Shown in pieces: positions 24,959 to 34,043 of a DNA stretch of 64,000 bases. The stretch covers positions 33,380 through 97,379 of the forward strand of contig NZ_LQPG01000050.1 in the NCBI RefSeq assembly GCF_002102265.1, given 5' to 3'. The notes below the pieces were generated by a model, which worked only from the letters and a program-made list of their open reading frames with translations, was not told the DNA's origin and did no database searches. The position numbers were made by a program, and so were the translations under genes. The DNA is from Mycolicibacter longobardus (GTDB lineage Bacteria > Actinomycetota > Actinomycetes > Mycobacteriales > Mycobacteriaceae). The first letter of the stretch is position 1, and every line of letters begins with the position of its first letter.

Positions 24959-25453
24959 TCAGCCCGGCCCCAGCGGCTTGAGCCGGATCGGGGTGGCGGC
25001 CAGCAGGCCCAGCGGGTCGACATAGTCCGCCCGCGACGCCGGGCCCCACATCGCACCCCAATGCAGGCAGGCCGCCGCGCCGCATCCCGGATGGCCGGGA
25101 TCCAAAGCGCCGATCACCGATCCCGCGGTCACCAGCTGCCCGACGCGCACCGTCGCAGTCACCGGCTCGTAGCTGGTGCGCAACCCACCCGGGTGCGCCA
25201 GCGACACCACGGGCCGTCCGGCGGAGAGCCCGGCGAACACCACCGTCGCCGTACCGGCGGCATACACCGCCTGGCCCGCCGCGCCGGCCAGATCCACGCC
25301 CCGGTGGCCGCGTTGCCAATCCGGCCGGGGTGCGTCGAAGCCCCGCACCACCGCCGGGCGCGGGCGCAGCGGCCAGTCCAGTCGCGCCGTCTCCGCGTCG
25401 GTGGGCGCGGCCAGCAGAAGACTTCCGACCAGCAACAATGCCGCGAACCGCAT
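24959..25453 (-). CDS. secreted M23 (LytM-type) peptidase
   Basis: 164 residues leftward from ATG 25453. A signal peptide (MRFAALLLVGSLLLAAPTDA) precedes a compact LytM domain: GHRGVDLAGAAGQAVYAAGTATVVFAG supplies the H-x-x-x-D metal pair and CLHWGAM the third ligand motif (H-W-G). It has no LysM or other wall-binding part. Such enzymes cut peptidoglycan cross-links or act as degenerate regulators. The metal motifs look intact. An M. tuberculosis homologue lies in the same place next to rpsB. Confidence 0.85.
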   Translation of the reverse strand: MRFAALLLVGSLLLAAPTDAETARLDWPLRPRPAVVRGFDAPRPDWQRGHRGVDLAGAAGQAVYAAGTATVVFAGLSAGRPVVSLAHPGGLRTSYEPVTATVRVGQLVTAGSVIGALDPGHPGCGAAACLHWGAMWGPASRADYVDPLGLLAATPIRLKPLGPG

Positions 25454-25499
25454 CCGCCCAGTTCACCCCGGCGGCCCCGAATCCGGCCAGTCACCGCTG

Positions 25500-25531
25500 T
25501 GGACAAAGCACCTGTTCGGACCGTGTAAACT
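25500..25531 (+). promoter_or_regulatory. candidate rpsB promoter
   Basis: TAAACT (25526-25531) is a good -10, with TGGACAAA starting at 25500 as a loosely spaced -35. It leaves a leader of about 150 bases before ATG 25688, which ends in AAAAGGAAA. The leader region holds no reading frame with family similarity. Confidence 0.45.
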
Positions 25532-25687
25532 CATCTGCGCAGTTCGCGTAAGCGGGCTGACTTCGCGTGTCTGCACCACAACCGGATGTCGACGGTCCCT
25601 CACGGGTTCGGCATCTCAGCAGGCACTAGGGCCCGGGCTCAACCTGATATCGGGCGACAACCGACAAGTAAAAGGAAATAGCCGATC

Positions 25688-26518
25688 ATGGCTGTTGTAA
25701 CCATGAAGCAGCTGCTTGACAGCGGCACCCACTTCGGGCACCAGACCCGTCGCTGGAACCCCAAGATGAAGCGGTTCATCTTCACCGACCGCAACGGCAT
25801 CTACATCATCGACCTGCAGCAGACGCTGACGTTCATCGACCAGGCGTACGAGTTCGTCAAGGAGACCGTCGCGCACGGCGGCACCGTGCTGTTCGTCGGC
25901 ACCAAGAAGCAGGCTCAGGAGTCGGTCGCGGCCGAGGCCACCCGGGTCGGGATGCCCTATGTCAACCAGCGCTGGCTGGGTGGCATGCTCACCAACTTCT
26001 CCACCGTGCACAAGCGCCTGCAGCGGCTCAAGGAGCTCGAGGCCATGGAGCAGACCGGTGGCTTCGAAGGGCGCACCAAGAAGGAAATCTTGATGCTGAC
26101 CCGGGAGAAGAACAAGCTGGAGCGCAGCCTCGGCGGTATCCGCGACATGACCAAGGTGCCCTCGGCGGTCTGGGTCGTCGACACCAACAAGGAGCACCTC
26201 GCGGTCGCTGAGGCCATCAAGCTGGGTATCCCGGTCATCGCGATTCTGGACACCAACTGCGACCCCGACCAGGTCGACTACCCGATCCCGGGCAACGACG
26301 ACGCCATCCGCTCGGCGGCCCTTTTGACCAAGGTCATCGCCTCCGCGGTGGCCGAGGGTCTGCAGGCCCGGGCGGGCCAGGGCAACGGCGAGGGCAAGGC
26401 CGAGGCCGAAGCGGTTGAGCCGCTGGCCGAGTGGGAGCAGGAGCTGCTCGCGGGCGCCACCACCTCCGCGCCCGACGCGGCTGCCGTCGCCGAATCCCCG
26501 ACCACCGACGCATCGTAG
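25688..26518 (+). CDS. rpsB: 30S ribosomal protein S2
   Basis: 276 residues from ATG 25688 behind AAAGGAAA. S2 signatures: MKQLLDSGTHFGHQTRRWNPKMKRFIF, RWLGGMLTNFSTVHKRLQRLKELE and PVIAILDTNCDPDQVDYPIPGNDDA. The last 35 residues are an acidic Ala/Glu tail as in other actinobacteria. Linked to tsf, 18 bases downstream, in the universal rpsB-tsf operon. Confidence 0.98.
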   Translation: MAVVTMKQLLDSGTHFGHQTRRWNPKMKRFIFTDRNGIYIIDLQQTLTFIDQAYEFVKETVAHGGTVLFVGTKKQAQESVAAEATRVGMPYVNQRWLGGMLTNFSTVHKRLQRLKELEAMEQTGGFEGRTKKEILMLTREKNKLERSLGGIRDMTKVPSAVWVVDTNKEHLAVAEAIKLGIPVIAILDTNCDPDQVDYPIPGNDDAIRSAALLTKVIASAVAEGLQARAGQGNGEGKAEAEAVEPLAEWEQELLAGATTSAPDAAAVAESPTTDAS

Positions 26519-26536
26519 GAAAGAAGGCACACAACA

Positions 26537-27352
26537 GTGGCGAACTACACCGCTGCCGACGTAAAGCGGCTTCGGGAGCTCACCGGCGCAGGCATGATGG
26601 ACTGCAAGAACGCGCTGGCCGAGAGTGACGGCGACTTCGACAAGGCCGTCGAGGTGCTCCGCATCAAGGGCGCCAAGGACGTCGGCAAGCGCGCCGAGCG
26701 CGCCACCGCCGAAGGTCTGGTGGCCGCCAAGGACGGCGCGCTGATCGAGCTCAACTCCGAGACCGACTTCGTCGCCAAGAACGACGAGTTCAAGGCGCTG
26801 GCCGACGAGGTCGTCACCGCCGCCGCGGCGGCGAAGACCTCCGACGTCGACGAGCTCAAAGCTGCCAAGCTCGGTGACCGCACGGTCGGCGAGGCCATCG
26901 AGGCGCTGTCGGCCAAGATCGGCGAGAAGCTGGAACTGCGCCGGGTGGCCTACTTCGACGGCACCGTGGAGACCTACCTGCACAAGCGAGCCTCCGACCT
27001 GCCGCCGGCCGTGGGCGTGCTGGTCGAATACAGCGGCTCGGACAAGAACGCGGCTCACGCGGTCGCGCTGCAGATCGCCGCGCTCAAGGCCAAGTACCTG
27101 ACCCGCGACGACGTGCCCGCCGACCTGGTGGCCAACGAGCGGCGCATCGCCGAGGAGACGGCCAAGGAGGAGGGCAAGCCCGAGGCCGCCCTGCCCAAGA
27201 TCGTCGAGGGCCGGGTGACCGGCTTCTTCAAGGACGTCGTGCTGCTGGAGCAGTCGTCGGTGTCGGACTCGAAGAAGAGCGTCAAGGCCCTGCTCGACGA
27301 GGCCGGCGTGACCGTGACCCGCTTCGTGCGGTTCGAGGTCGGCCAGGCCTAA
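26537..27352 (+). CDS. tsf: elongation factor Ts
   Basis: 271 residues from GTG 26537 behind AGGAAAGAAGG. The N-terminal UBA-like domain (ADVKRLRELTGAGMMDCKNALAESDGDFDKAVEVLRIKGA) and the TDFVAKND motif that contacts EF-Tu are intact. It recycles EF-Tu-GDP. The following 89 bases carry GC-rich inverted repeats that may end the transcript. Confidence 0.98.
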   Translation: MANYTAADVKRLRELTGAGMMDCKNALAESDGDFDKAVEVLRIKGAKDVGKRAERATAEGLVAAKDGALIELNSETDFVAKNDEFKALADEVVTAAAAAKTSDVDELKAAKLGDRTVGEAIEALSAKIGEKLELRRVAYFDGTVETYLHKRASDLPPAVGVLVEYSGSDKNAAHAVALQIAALKAKYLTRDDVPADLVANERRIAEETAKEEGKPEAALPKIVEGRVTGFFKDVVLLEQSSVSDSKKSVKALLDEAGVTVTRFVRFEVGQA

Positions 27353-27429
27353 GCGGCCTAGGTGCCTTGAACCCCCGGCGGCGACCCGCTGCGCCCGGCC
27401 CCGGCGGCGATCGCCGCGTGCGCTCTTGC

Positions 27430-27435
27430 TAGCGT
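27430..27435 (+). promoter_or_regulatory. -10 hexamer TAGCGT for the leaderless amidase gene
   Basis: TAGCGT is followed by six bases and ATG 27442 without a ribosome site. Confidence 0.55.
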
Positions 27436-27441
27436 CTGAGC

Positions 27442-28869
27442 ATGCAATACGTGCACGCATTCGGCGACGACGCGCTCGGCGACTCCGACACGGTCGGCCT
27501 GGTTGAACGACTCCGATCAGGCGACGTGTCGGCCGCCGAGCTCGTCGAAGCCGCCATCGCACGTACCGAAGCGGTCAATCCCCAGCTGAACGGGCTGGCT
27601 TACCGGGCGTTCGACCGCGCTCGGGAGTCGGCCCGTCAGAGCGGGAGCGGCTCTTCGGGGATCTCGGGGTTCTTCCAAGGCGTCCCGACGTTCATCAAGG
27701 ACAACGTCAGCGTCGCCGGGATGCCGACCATGCAGGGCGCCGACGCCTGGCAACCGCACCCGGCCGCCGCCGACGGCGACTTCGCCAAGCTCTACCTGAA
27801 CACCGGCCTGATCATGCTGGGCAAGACCCAGTTGAGCGAGTTCGGGTTCAGCGCCTCCGCCGAGCACCCGCGCATCGGCGCGGTGCGCAACCCGTGGAAC
27901 ACCGACTACACCGCGGCCGCGTCGTCGTCGGGATCGGCGGCGTTCGTCGCCGCCGGGGTGGTGCCGATCGCGCACGCCAACGATGGCGGCGGATCGATCC
28001 GCATCCCCGCGGCCTGCAACGGACTGGTCGGCCTCAAGCCTTCGCGGGGCCGGCTGCCCCTCGACAAGGACCTGCGTGCCATGCCGATACGCATCGTCTT
28101 CAACGGAGTGGTGACCCGCTCGGTGCGTGACACCGCCGCCTTCTACGCCGAAGCGGAACGGATCGCGCGCAACACCAAGCTGCCTCCGGTCGGTGATGTC
28201 CGGGCACCGGGCACCCAGCGGCTCAGGGTCGCGGTGATCACCCAGTCCATTGCGCGCGAGACCTCCCCGGAGATGCGCGAGCTGACGTGCAAGACCGCGG
28301 CGCTGCTCGAGGAACTCGGCCACCGCGTCGACTACCTCGACGGTCCGCCGGTGCCGGCGTACTTCGCCGACGACTTCCTGCTCTACTGGGCGTTTTTGGC
28401 GACCGCATTGGTCAAGGGCGGGAGGCGGATGTTCGGTCCCACCTTCGACCGCAGCCGACTGGACAACCTGACGTTGGGGCTCGACCGCCACGCCACCCGT
28501 CATCTGTACCGGCTGCCGCTGGCGGTGGCCCGGCTGGCGACCATACGCCGGCACACGGCGCGGATGTTCCGCAATTACGACGTGGCACTCACCCCGACGC
28601 TGGCCCACGAGACACCGCGGGTCGGCCACCTGGACCCCACCGCCGACTATGAGCAGATCATCGACCGGCTGATGGACTGGGTGGCGTTCACCCCGCTGCA
28701 GAACGCGACCGGTGAACCGGCGATCTCGCTGCCGCTCGCCGAGTCCGCGGCGGGGTTGCCGGTGGGCATGATGTTCAGCGCCCCGCTCGGGCACGATGCC
28801 CGGCTGCTGGAGCTGGCCTACGAACTGGAGGCGGCGAAGCCCTGGCGCACGATGGCGGGCCGAGCCTAG
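27442..28869 (+). CDS. amiC: amidase (amidase-signature family, AmiC-like)
   Basis: 475 residues from ATG 27442. The Ser-cisSer-Lys triad of the amidase signature family is seen: the lysine in PTFIKDNVSVAG, the cis-serine in AAASSSGSAAFVAAG and the nucleophile in ANDGGGSIRIPAACNGLVGLKPSRGR. It hydrolyses an amide, substrate unknown. M. tuberculosis has amiC in this location after tsf. It converges on the marR gene, with only four bases between the stops. Confidence 0.9.
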   Translation: MQYVHAFGDDALGDSDTVGLVERLRSGDVSAAELVEAAIARTEAVNPQLNGLAYRAFDRARESARQSGSGSSGISGFFQGVPTFIKDNVSVAGMPTMQGADAWQPHPAAADGDFAKLYLNTGLIMLGKTQLSEFGFSASAEHPRIGAVRNPWNTDYTAAASSSGSAAFVAAGVVPIAHANDGGGSIRIPAACNGLVGLKPSRGRLPLDKDLRAMPIRIVFNGVVTRSVRDTAAFYAEAERIARNTKLPPVGDVRAPGTQRLRVAVITQSIARETSPEMRELTCKTAALLEELGHRVDYLDGPPVPAYFADDFLLYWAFLATALVKGGRRMFGPTFDRSRLDNLTLGLDRHATRHLYRLPLAVARLATIRRHTARMFRNYDVALTPTLAHETPRVGHLDPTADYEQIIDRLMDWVAFTPLQNATGEPAISLPLAESAAGLPVGMMFSAPLGHDARLLELAYELEAAKPWRTMAGRA

Positions 28870-28873
28870 GCCG

Positions 28874-29293
28874 TCACTGCGTCCCGATGCGCTCCAACAT
28901 CTGTCGCAGCCGGTGCTGCTCGGCCGGTGTCAACGCGGCCAGCACCCGGCCGTCGGCAACCCGTACGGCGTCCTCCGCCCGTTTCAGAAGATCCTGGCCA
29001 GCCTCGGTCAGGTTCGCCGGCAGGGCGCGACCGGACGACACCGAATCCGGGCGGAACACCGCGCCCCGATTCTGCAACCGGTGCAGCACGGTGTTCATCG
29101 CCTGCGGGGTGACACCGGCGCTACGGGCCAACTCGGCGCTGGACAGCCCCGGGCGCATGGACAACGCGCGCATGCAGACGAATTCGGGCAGCGTCAGCCC
29201 CAGCGGTCCCAGCACCGCGGTCACCTGCGGGCGCAGCGCAGAGCTGACCCGGTACAGCAGGTACCCCAGCGGAGCCCCGTCCACATCACCCAT
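28874..29293 (-). CDS. MarR family transcriptional regulator
   Basis: 139 residues leftward from ATG 29293. The winged helix-turn-helix is visible in LTLPEFVCMRALSMRPGLSSAELARSAGVTPQAMNTVLHRLQNRGAV, with the basic wing FRPDSVSSGRALPANLTEAG and a C-terminal dimerisation helix. M. tuberculosis has a MarR-type regulator (Rv2887) in this place. Here no efflux or methyltransferase gene is adjacent; the gene faces away from pyrH across 177 bases where its own operator would lie. Confidence 0.88.
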   Translation of the reverse strand: MGDVDGAPLGYLLYRVSSALRPQVTAVLGPLGLTLPEFVCMRALSMRPGLSSAELARSAGVTPQAMNTVLHRLQNRGAVFRPDSVSSGRALPANLTEAGQDLLKRAEDAVRVADGRVLAALTPAEQHRLRQMLERIGTQ

Positions 29294-29470
29294 ATCAAAG
29301 ATCCTGACATACAGCGTCCCGATGCTGAGCCACTATTGGATCGTTTTCCCGGCCCGGTGTGCGGCCGGTACCCCGGCCGCTGTTTGACCGGCCCGGTAGG
29401 GCAGGATGACAATGCCGTCGCGGACGATTTTCGCGATGGCGCTGTCATGCGCGGAGCCCCAAGGAGCCTG

Positions 29471-30220
29471 ATGACGGAGCCGACGAGTACCGACGCGGTC
29501 CGACCGACCGGCCGCCCTCCCTACTCCCGGGTGTTGCTCAAGCTCGGCGGGGAGATGTTCGGCGGCGGGCAGGTCGGGCTGGACCCCGATGTGGTGGCCC
29601 AGGTGGCCCGCCAGATCGCCGAAGTGGTCCGCGACGGTGTCCAGGTGGCGGTCGTGATCGGTGGCGGCAACTTCTTCCGCGGCGCCCAGTTGCAGCAGCG
29701 CGGCATGGAGCGGATGCGCTCGGACTATATGGGCATGCTCGGCACCGTCATGAACAGCCTTGCGCTGCAGGACTTCCTGGAAAAGGAAGGCATCGACACC
29801 CGGGTGCAGACCGCGATCACCATGGGGCAGGTCGCCGAGCCGTACATCCCGCTGCGGGCCCAGCGGCACTTGGAGAAGGGCCGGGTGGTGATCTTCGGTG
29901 CCGGTATGGGGTTGCCGTACTTCTCCACCGACACCACCGCCGCCCAGCGAGCGCTGGAGATCGGCGCCCAGGTGGTGCTGATGGCCAAGGCGGTGGACGG
30001 AGTGTTCACCGCGGACCCGCGGGTGGACCCCAATGCCGAACTGCTCACCTCGATCACCCATCGCGAGGTGATCGACCGCGGGTTGAAGGTGGCCGATGCC
30101 ACCGCGTTCAGCCTGTGCATGGACAATGGCATGCCGATCCTGGTGTTCAACCTGCTGACCGACGGAAATATCGCGCGGGCGGTCGCGGGTGAGAAGATCG
30201 GGACACTGGTCACCAGCTGA
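29471..30220 (+). CDS. pyrH: UMP kinase
   Basis: 249 residues from ATG 29471, behind AAGGAG at the short distance of four bases; the MTEP start matches the mycobacterial family. Amino-acid-kinase fold motifs: SRVLLKLGGEMFGGG, VVIGGGNFFRGAQ, RSDYMGMLGTVMN, FGAGMGLPYFSTDTTAAQRA and ADATAFSLCMDNGMPI. It makes UDP from UMP and is a hexamer regulated by GTP/UTP. frr follows 15 bases later. Confidence 0.97.
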   Translation: MTEPTSTDAVRPTGRPPYSRVLLKLGGEMFGGGQVGLDPDVVAQVARQIAEVVRDGVQVAVVIGGGNFFRGAQLQQRGMERMRSDYMGMLGTVMNSLALQDFLEKEGIDTRVQTAITMGQVAEPYIPLRAQRHLEKGRVVIFGAGMGLPYFSTDTTAAQRALEIGAQVVLMAKAVDGVFTADPRVDPNAELLTSITHREVIDRGLKVADATAFSLCMDNGMPILVFNLLTDGNIARAVAGEKIGTLVTS

Positions 30221-30235
30221 AGAGGAGAGGCGCAC

Positions 30236-30793
30236 ATGATCGACGAGGCTCTCTTCGATGCCGAAGAGAAGATGGAGAAGGCTGTATCGGTGGCCCGTGA
30301 CGACCTCGCGACCATCCGCACCGGCCGGGCCAACCCGGGCATGTTCTCCCGGATCGTCATCGACTACTACGGGTCGACCACTCCGATCACCCAGCTGTGC
30401 AGCATCAACGTCCCCGAGGCGCGGCTGGTGGTGATCAAGCCCTACGAGGCGTCCCAGCTGGGCGCGATCGAGACGGCGATCCGCAACTCCGACCTGGGCC
30501 TGAACCCCAGCAACGACGGTTCGCTGATCCGGGTGGCGGTGCCCCAACTCACCGAGGAGCGTCGTAAGGAACTGGTCAAGCAGGCCAAGGCCAAAGGCGA
30601 GGACGCCAAGGTCTCGGTGCGCAACATCCGTCGTAAAGCGATGGAGGAGCTGCACCGCATCCGCAAAGACGGCGACGCCGGTGAGGACGACGTCGCTCGC
30701 GCGGAAAAGGATCTGGACAAGTCCACTCAGCAATATGTGACCCAGATCGATGAGCTGGTCAAGCACAAAGAAGGCGAGCTGCTGGAGGTCTAG
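30236..30793 (+). CDS. frr: ribosome recycling factor
   Basis: 185 residues, standard length, from ATG 30236 behind AGAGGAGAGG. Signatures: ATIRTGRANPGMFSRIVIDYYG, TPITQLCSINVPEARLVVIKPYE, and PQLTEERRKELVKQAKAKGEDAKVSVRNIRRKA. With EF-G it splits post-termination ribosomes. Part of pyrH-frr-cdsA. Confidence 0.98.
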   Translation: MIDEALFDAEEKMEKAVSVARDDLATIRTGRANPGMFSRIVIDYYGSTTPITQLCSINVPEARLVVIKPYEASQLGAIETAIRNSDLGLNPSNDGSLIRVAVPQLTEERRKELVKQAKAKGEDAKVSVRNIRRKAMEELHRIRKDGDAGEDDVARAEKDLDKSTQQYVTQIDELVKHKEGELLEV

Positions 30794-30815
30794 CGGCCGT
30801 TCAGCAGGCAAAACC

Positions 30816-31682
30816 GTGGTAGATCATGACACCGGCGTAGACGCCGCGGATTCGCAGCCGAAACAGTCGCGAGCCGGCCGCAACCTTCCCGCGGCGATCG
30901 CCGTCGGCGCCGTCCTGGCGGGCATCCTGGTCGCGGTTCTGCTGTTCGCCCCGCGCTTCTGGGTGCTGATCCTGGCGGTGGCCACTCCCATTGCCACTCA
31001 CGAGATCACCCGGCGGCTGCGTGAAGCCGGCTACGCCGTGCCGTTTATCCCGCTGGCACTCGGCGGCCAGGCGATGTTGTGGCTGTCGCTGCCGTTCGGG
31101 GCCAGGGGAGTGCTGGGCGCGTTCGGTGCCACTGTGGTGATCGCCATGATGTGGCGGCTGGTCGACCAGGGCCTGAACCACGCCCCGGTCAACTACCTGC
31201 GAGACATGTCCGCGACGGTGCTGATCGCGGTCTGGGTGCCGCTGTGCATGAGCTTCGCGGCCCTGCTGGTCTTCCGCGACGACGGCCCCGGTCGGGTGCT
31301 GTGTCTGCTGTTCCCGGTGGTCTTCTCCGACATCGGCGGGTACGCCGTCGGTGTGCTGTTCGGCAAGCACCCGATGGCGCCGGCGATCAGCCCGAAGAAG
31401 TCCTGGGAGGGTTTCGCCGGATCGCTGGTGTTCGGTGTTGCGGCGGCGGTGTTCGCGGTGACGATGTTCCTCGACCGGCCGTGGTGGGTGGGGCTGCCGC
31501 TGGGGCTGTTGCTGGTGCTCACCGGAGTCTTCGGCGACCTGATCGAATCCCAGGTCAAACGCGATCTGGGGATCAAGGACATGGGCCGGCTGCTGCCCGG
31601 CCACGGCGGGATCATGGACCGGCTCGACGCGCTGCTGCCCGCGGCCGTGATGACCTGGATCGTGCTGACCGTTCTGCCGTGA
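30816..31682 (+). CDS. cdsA: phosphatidate cytidylyltransferase
   Basis: 288 residues from GTG 30816, 22 bases after frr. About eight membrane helices follow a short charged N-terminus. The CDS-family signature appears near the C-terminus: SPKKSWEGFAGSL and later FGDLIESQVKRDLGIKDMGRLLPGHGGIMDRLDALLP, containing the S-x-x-K-R-x(4)-K-D pattern. It makes CDP-diacylglycerol for phospholipids and phosphatidylinositol mannosides in the membrane. rlmN is 25 bases downstream. Confidence 0.96.
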   Translation: MVDHDTGVDAADSQPKQSRAGRNLPAAIAVGAVLAGILVAVLLFAPRFWVLILAVATPIATHEITRRLREAGYAVPFIPLALGGQAMLWLSLPFGARGVLGAFGATVVIAMMWRLVDQGLNHAPVNYLRDMSATVLIAVWVPLCMSFAALLVFRDDGPGRVLCLLFPVVFSDIGGYAVGVLFGKHPMAPAISPKKSWEGFAGSLVFGVAAAVFAVTMFLDRPWWVGLPLGLLLVLTGVFGDLIESQVKRDLGIKDMGRLLPGHGGIMDRLDALLPAAVMTWIVLTVLP

Positions 31683-31707
31683 GCACGCAGGCATACTTGA
31701 ACGGATC

Positions 31708-32802
31708 ATGACGCAACAGCTGGTGTTCACCGCACCGCGACGGGCCCTGCCGCCGCGGCATCTGGCGGATCTGGACCCGGCCGGTCGTGCCGCGGCCGTC
31801 GCGGAACTGGGTCTGCCGGCGTTCCGCGCCAACCAGCTGGCCCAGCAGTACTACGGCCGGCTGATCGCCGATCCGCAGCAGATGACCGACCTGCCGGCCG
31901 CGGTGCGTGCAACTGTGGCCGAGGCGTTGTTCCCCACGCTGCTGACCGCGTCCAGCGAGATCGAATGCGACGCCGGCGAGACCCGCAAGACCCTCTGGCG
32001 GGCGCATGACCACACCAAGTTCGAATCGGTGTTGATGCGCTACCCCCGCCGCAACACGGTGTGCATCTCCTCGCAGGCGGGCTGCGGCATGGCATGCCCG
32101 TTCTGCGCGACCGGCCAGGCCGGACTGACCCGCAACCTTTCCACCGCGGAGATCCTCGAACAGGTGCGGGCGGCGGCGGTCGAGTTGCGGGATCGGGACC
32201 ATGGTCGGCTGTCCAACATCGTGTTCATGGGCATGGGGGAGCCGTTGGCCAATTACTCCCGGGTGGTCGCAGCCGTCCGGCGGATCACCGAGGCGCCCCC
32301 GAACGGGTTCGGGATCTCGGCGCGATCGGTGACGGTGTCCACGGTCGGGCTGGCCCCGGCGATTCGCAAGCTCGCCGACGAGCGCCTCGGGGTGACGCTC
32401 GCGCTGTCGCTGCACACCCCGGACGATGAGCTGCGCGACACCCTGGTCCCGGTCAACAACCGGTGGAAGGTCTCCGAAGCCCTTGACGCCGCTCGCTATT
32501 ACGCGGACGTGACGGGTCGGCGGGTGTCGGTGGAATACGCACTCATTCGCGATGTCAACGATCAACCCTGGCGGGCGGACCTGCTGGGCAAGAAACTGCA
32601 CCAGGCGCTGGGGCCGTTGGTGCACGTCAACCTGATTCCGCTGAATCCGACGCCGGGCAGCGACTGGGATGCCAGCCCCAAGCCGGTGGAGCGGGAGTTC
32701 GTCCGGCGGGTTCGGGCCCAGGGGGTGGAGTGCACGGTGCGCGACACCCGCGGCCGGGAGATCGCCGCCGCGTGTGGGCAATTAGCAGCCGAGAACGACT
32801 AG
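31708..32802 (+). CDS. rlmN: dual-specificity 23S rRNA/tRNA adenine-C2 methyltransferase RlmN
   Basis: 364 residues from ATG 31708. The radical-SAM cluster C-x3-C-x2-C is in SQAGCGMACPFCATG, with MGMGEPLANYSRVVAAVR and the essential downstream cysteine in the C-terminal VECTVRDTRGREIAAACGQL. It methylates A2503 of 23S rRNA and A37 of some tRNAs. A perfect-looking stem-loop follows ten bases after its stop. Confidence 0.96.
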   Translation: MTQQLVFTAPRRALPPRHLADLDPAGRAAAVAELGLPAFRANQLAQQYYGRLIADPQQMTDLPAAVRATVAEALFPTLLTASSEIECDAGETRKTLWRAHDHTKFESVLMRYPRRNTVCISSQAGCGMACPFCATGQAGLTRNLSTAEILEQVRAAAVELRDRDHGRLSNIVFMGMGEPLANYSRVVAAVRRITEAPPNGFGISARSVTVSTVGLAPAIRKLADERLGVTLALSLHTPDDELRDTLVPVNNRWKVSEALDAARYYADVTGRRVSVEYALIRDVNDQPWRADLLGKKLHQALGPLVHVNLIPLNPTPGSDWDASPKPVEREFVRRVRAQGVECTVRDTRGREIAAACGQLAAEND

Positions 32803-32812
32803 CCCAGTTCAT

Positions 32813-32868
32813 CGAAACCGACGTTTTGCAGGCGTCTCCTCGCGCTTGTCTGCAGAACGTCGGTTTCG
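32813..32868. repeat. 56-bp stem-loop, family B (19-18-19)
   Basis: CGAAACCGACGTTTTGCAG (32813-32831) pairs with 32850-32868 at 18 of 19 positions around an 18-base loop. It lies between convergent rlmN and the DUF2631 gene, so it could stop transcription from both sides. Arm and loop lengths equal those of the two family A copies (9582-9637, 58096-58151). Confidence 0.7.
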
Positions 32869-32886
32869 GCGCGCAGTTCGGCGCGC

Positions 32887-33141
32887 TCAGCGCAGCCAGC
32901 CGCGCTTACGGCCGATGAAATCGCGCACCACGACGAGAAGCGACAGCGCGGCGAACCCCAGCAGGAAGTAGTCCTCGACGTGGCCGATGTGGTTGCCGCG
33001 CAACATCAGCAGCAGGAATCCGACGATGCACAGGCCGACGACGTACCAGGTGCGGTAGTTGATCGCACTCCAGCCCCACGCCGCGGACGGCACCTCGACG
33101 GGGTCGACCCCGGTGTGGCGCTCTACCTCGGTACTGGCCAC
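32887..33141 (-). CDS. small DUF2631 membrane protein
   Basis: 84 residues leftward from GTG 33141, chosen because GAGGAG lies just upstream; the frame extends further but without similarity. It has a short cytoplasmic start (MASTEVERHTGVDPVEVPSAAWGWS) and two membrane helices (WYVVGLCIVGFLLLMLRG and YFLLGFAALSLLVVVRDF), ending in a basic GRKRGWLR tail. It matches the conserved actinobacterial DUF2631 family, present near this place in M. tuberculosis. Function unknown. Confidence 0.85.
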   Translation of the reverse strand: MASTEVERHTGVDPVEVPSAAWGWSAINYRTWYVVGLCIVGFLLLMLRGNHIGHVEDYFLLGFAALSLLVVVRDFIGRKRGWLR

Positions 33142-33184
33142 TTCGACTCCTCTGTTCTGTTCGCCTGAGCAACTGCGCAACATG

Positions 33185-33802
33185 CTAGCCGATCTCGAAT
33201 GTCCGGTAGGCCGCCCGACCGACGATCTCGGCCAGGCTCTCCGGAGTCCACCGCCGCTCATCGCCGAGCAGCATCCGGGCGGCGGCCTCGCAGATGGCCA
33301 AGAACACCTCGGTGAGTGCGGCCAGGGTGCGGTCGGATTGAGCCCGTTGCTCCAGCAGCGGTCGCATGACGGTGGCGACCCGCTCGGCGAGTCGGGCCCG
33401 GCCGGACACGACGGCCGCGGCCAGCACTGGATCCTGGTCCGCAGTGAAAATGATCCGCCACGATGCCGGGCGCTCGCGCACGGTGGACAAGAACGCGCAG
33501 AAACCCGCGACGAACCTCTCCTCGACGCTGCTGACCCCCTGCGGCGGCAACGCGGAAAGCAGGTTGGTCAGCATCAGCTCGGTTTCCCGGTCCAGCAGCG
33601 CGGCGAGCAACTCTCCGCGGCCGTCGTAGCAGGCATAGACCACCGGCCGGGTAACTCCGATCCGCTCGGCGATCGCCGCCATCGTCACCCCGGCGACGCC
33701 GTGCTCGGCAGCGATCTGCAACGCGGCGTCGAGCACCTGGGGCCGGCGTCGATCGGGGCCGAGGTGTTCGGCGCGGTTCCGGCTCCCGGCTGCGTTGCCC
33801 AC
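33185..33802 (-). CDS. TetR family transcriptional regulator
   Basis: 205 residues leftward from GTG 33802. The N-terminal helix-turn-helix is visible in RRRPQVLDAALQIAAEHGVAGVTMAAIAERIGVTRPVVYACYDGRGELLAALLDRE; the rest is a helical ligand-binding domain. It is the last gene of an operon with the DUF2236 oxygenase and a 78-residue membrane protein, four bases after the latter. The palindrome at 35155-35171 in front of the operon is the obvious candidate operator, so it likely represses its own operon (inference). Confidence 0.88.
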   Translation of the reverse strand: MGNAAGSRNRAEHLGPDRRRPQVLDAALQIAAEHGVAGVTMAAIAERIGVTRPVVYACYDGRGELLAALLDRETELMLTNLLSALPPQGVSSVEERFVAGFCAFLSTVRERPASWRIIFTADQDPVLAAAVVSGRARLAERVATVMRPLLEQRAQSDRTLAALTEVFLAICEAAARMLLGDERRWTPESLAEIVGRAAYRTFEIG

Positions 33803-33806
33803 CGAC

Positions 33807-34043
33807 TCAGCGTAGGTGGATGTCGGCGATGATCAGCACCGGCCAGGCGACGATCTCTCCCAGCACGGAGAACACCTTGTCTGCTCCGCGGACGTCGTGA
33901 AGGTGCTGGTAATGGTTGCCAGCCCAGAACAACCCGATCACCAGGTAGGCGTTGAGCGCCACCGCGCCCATGACGGCCAGATAGAACAGCTGGCGAATGC
34001 TCAGCTGGTGGTCCAGCAGGCGCTGTAGGCCGTCCAGCTTCAT
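33807..34043 (-). CDS. small two-helix membrane protein of unknown function
   Basis: 78 residues leftward from ATG 34043, whose ATGA overlaps the oxygenase stop. It reads MKLDGLQRLLDHQLSIRQLFYLAVMGAVALNAYLVIGLFW, with a second hydrophobic stretch near the end (KVFSVLGEIVAWPVLIIADIHLR). I do not recognise a family. Tight coupling to the oxygenase gene suggests a partner or membrane anchor for it. Confidence 0.75.
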   Translation of the reverse strand: MKLDGLQRLLDHQLSIRQLFYLAVMGAVALNAYLVIGLFWAGNHYQHLHDVRGADKVFSVLGEIVAWPVLIIADIHLR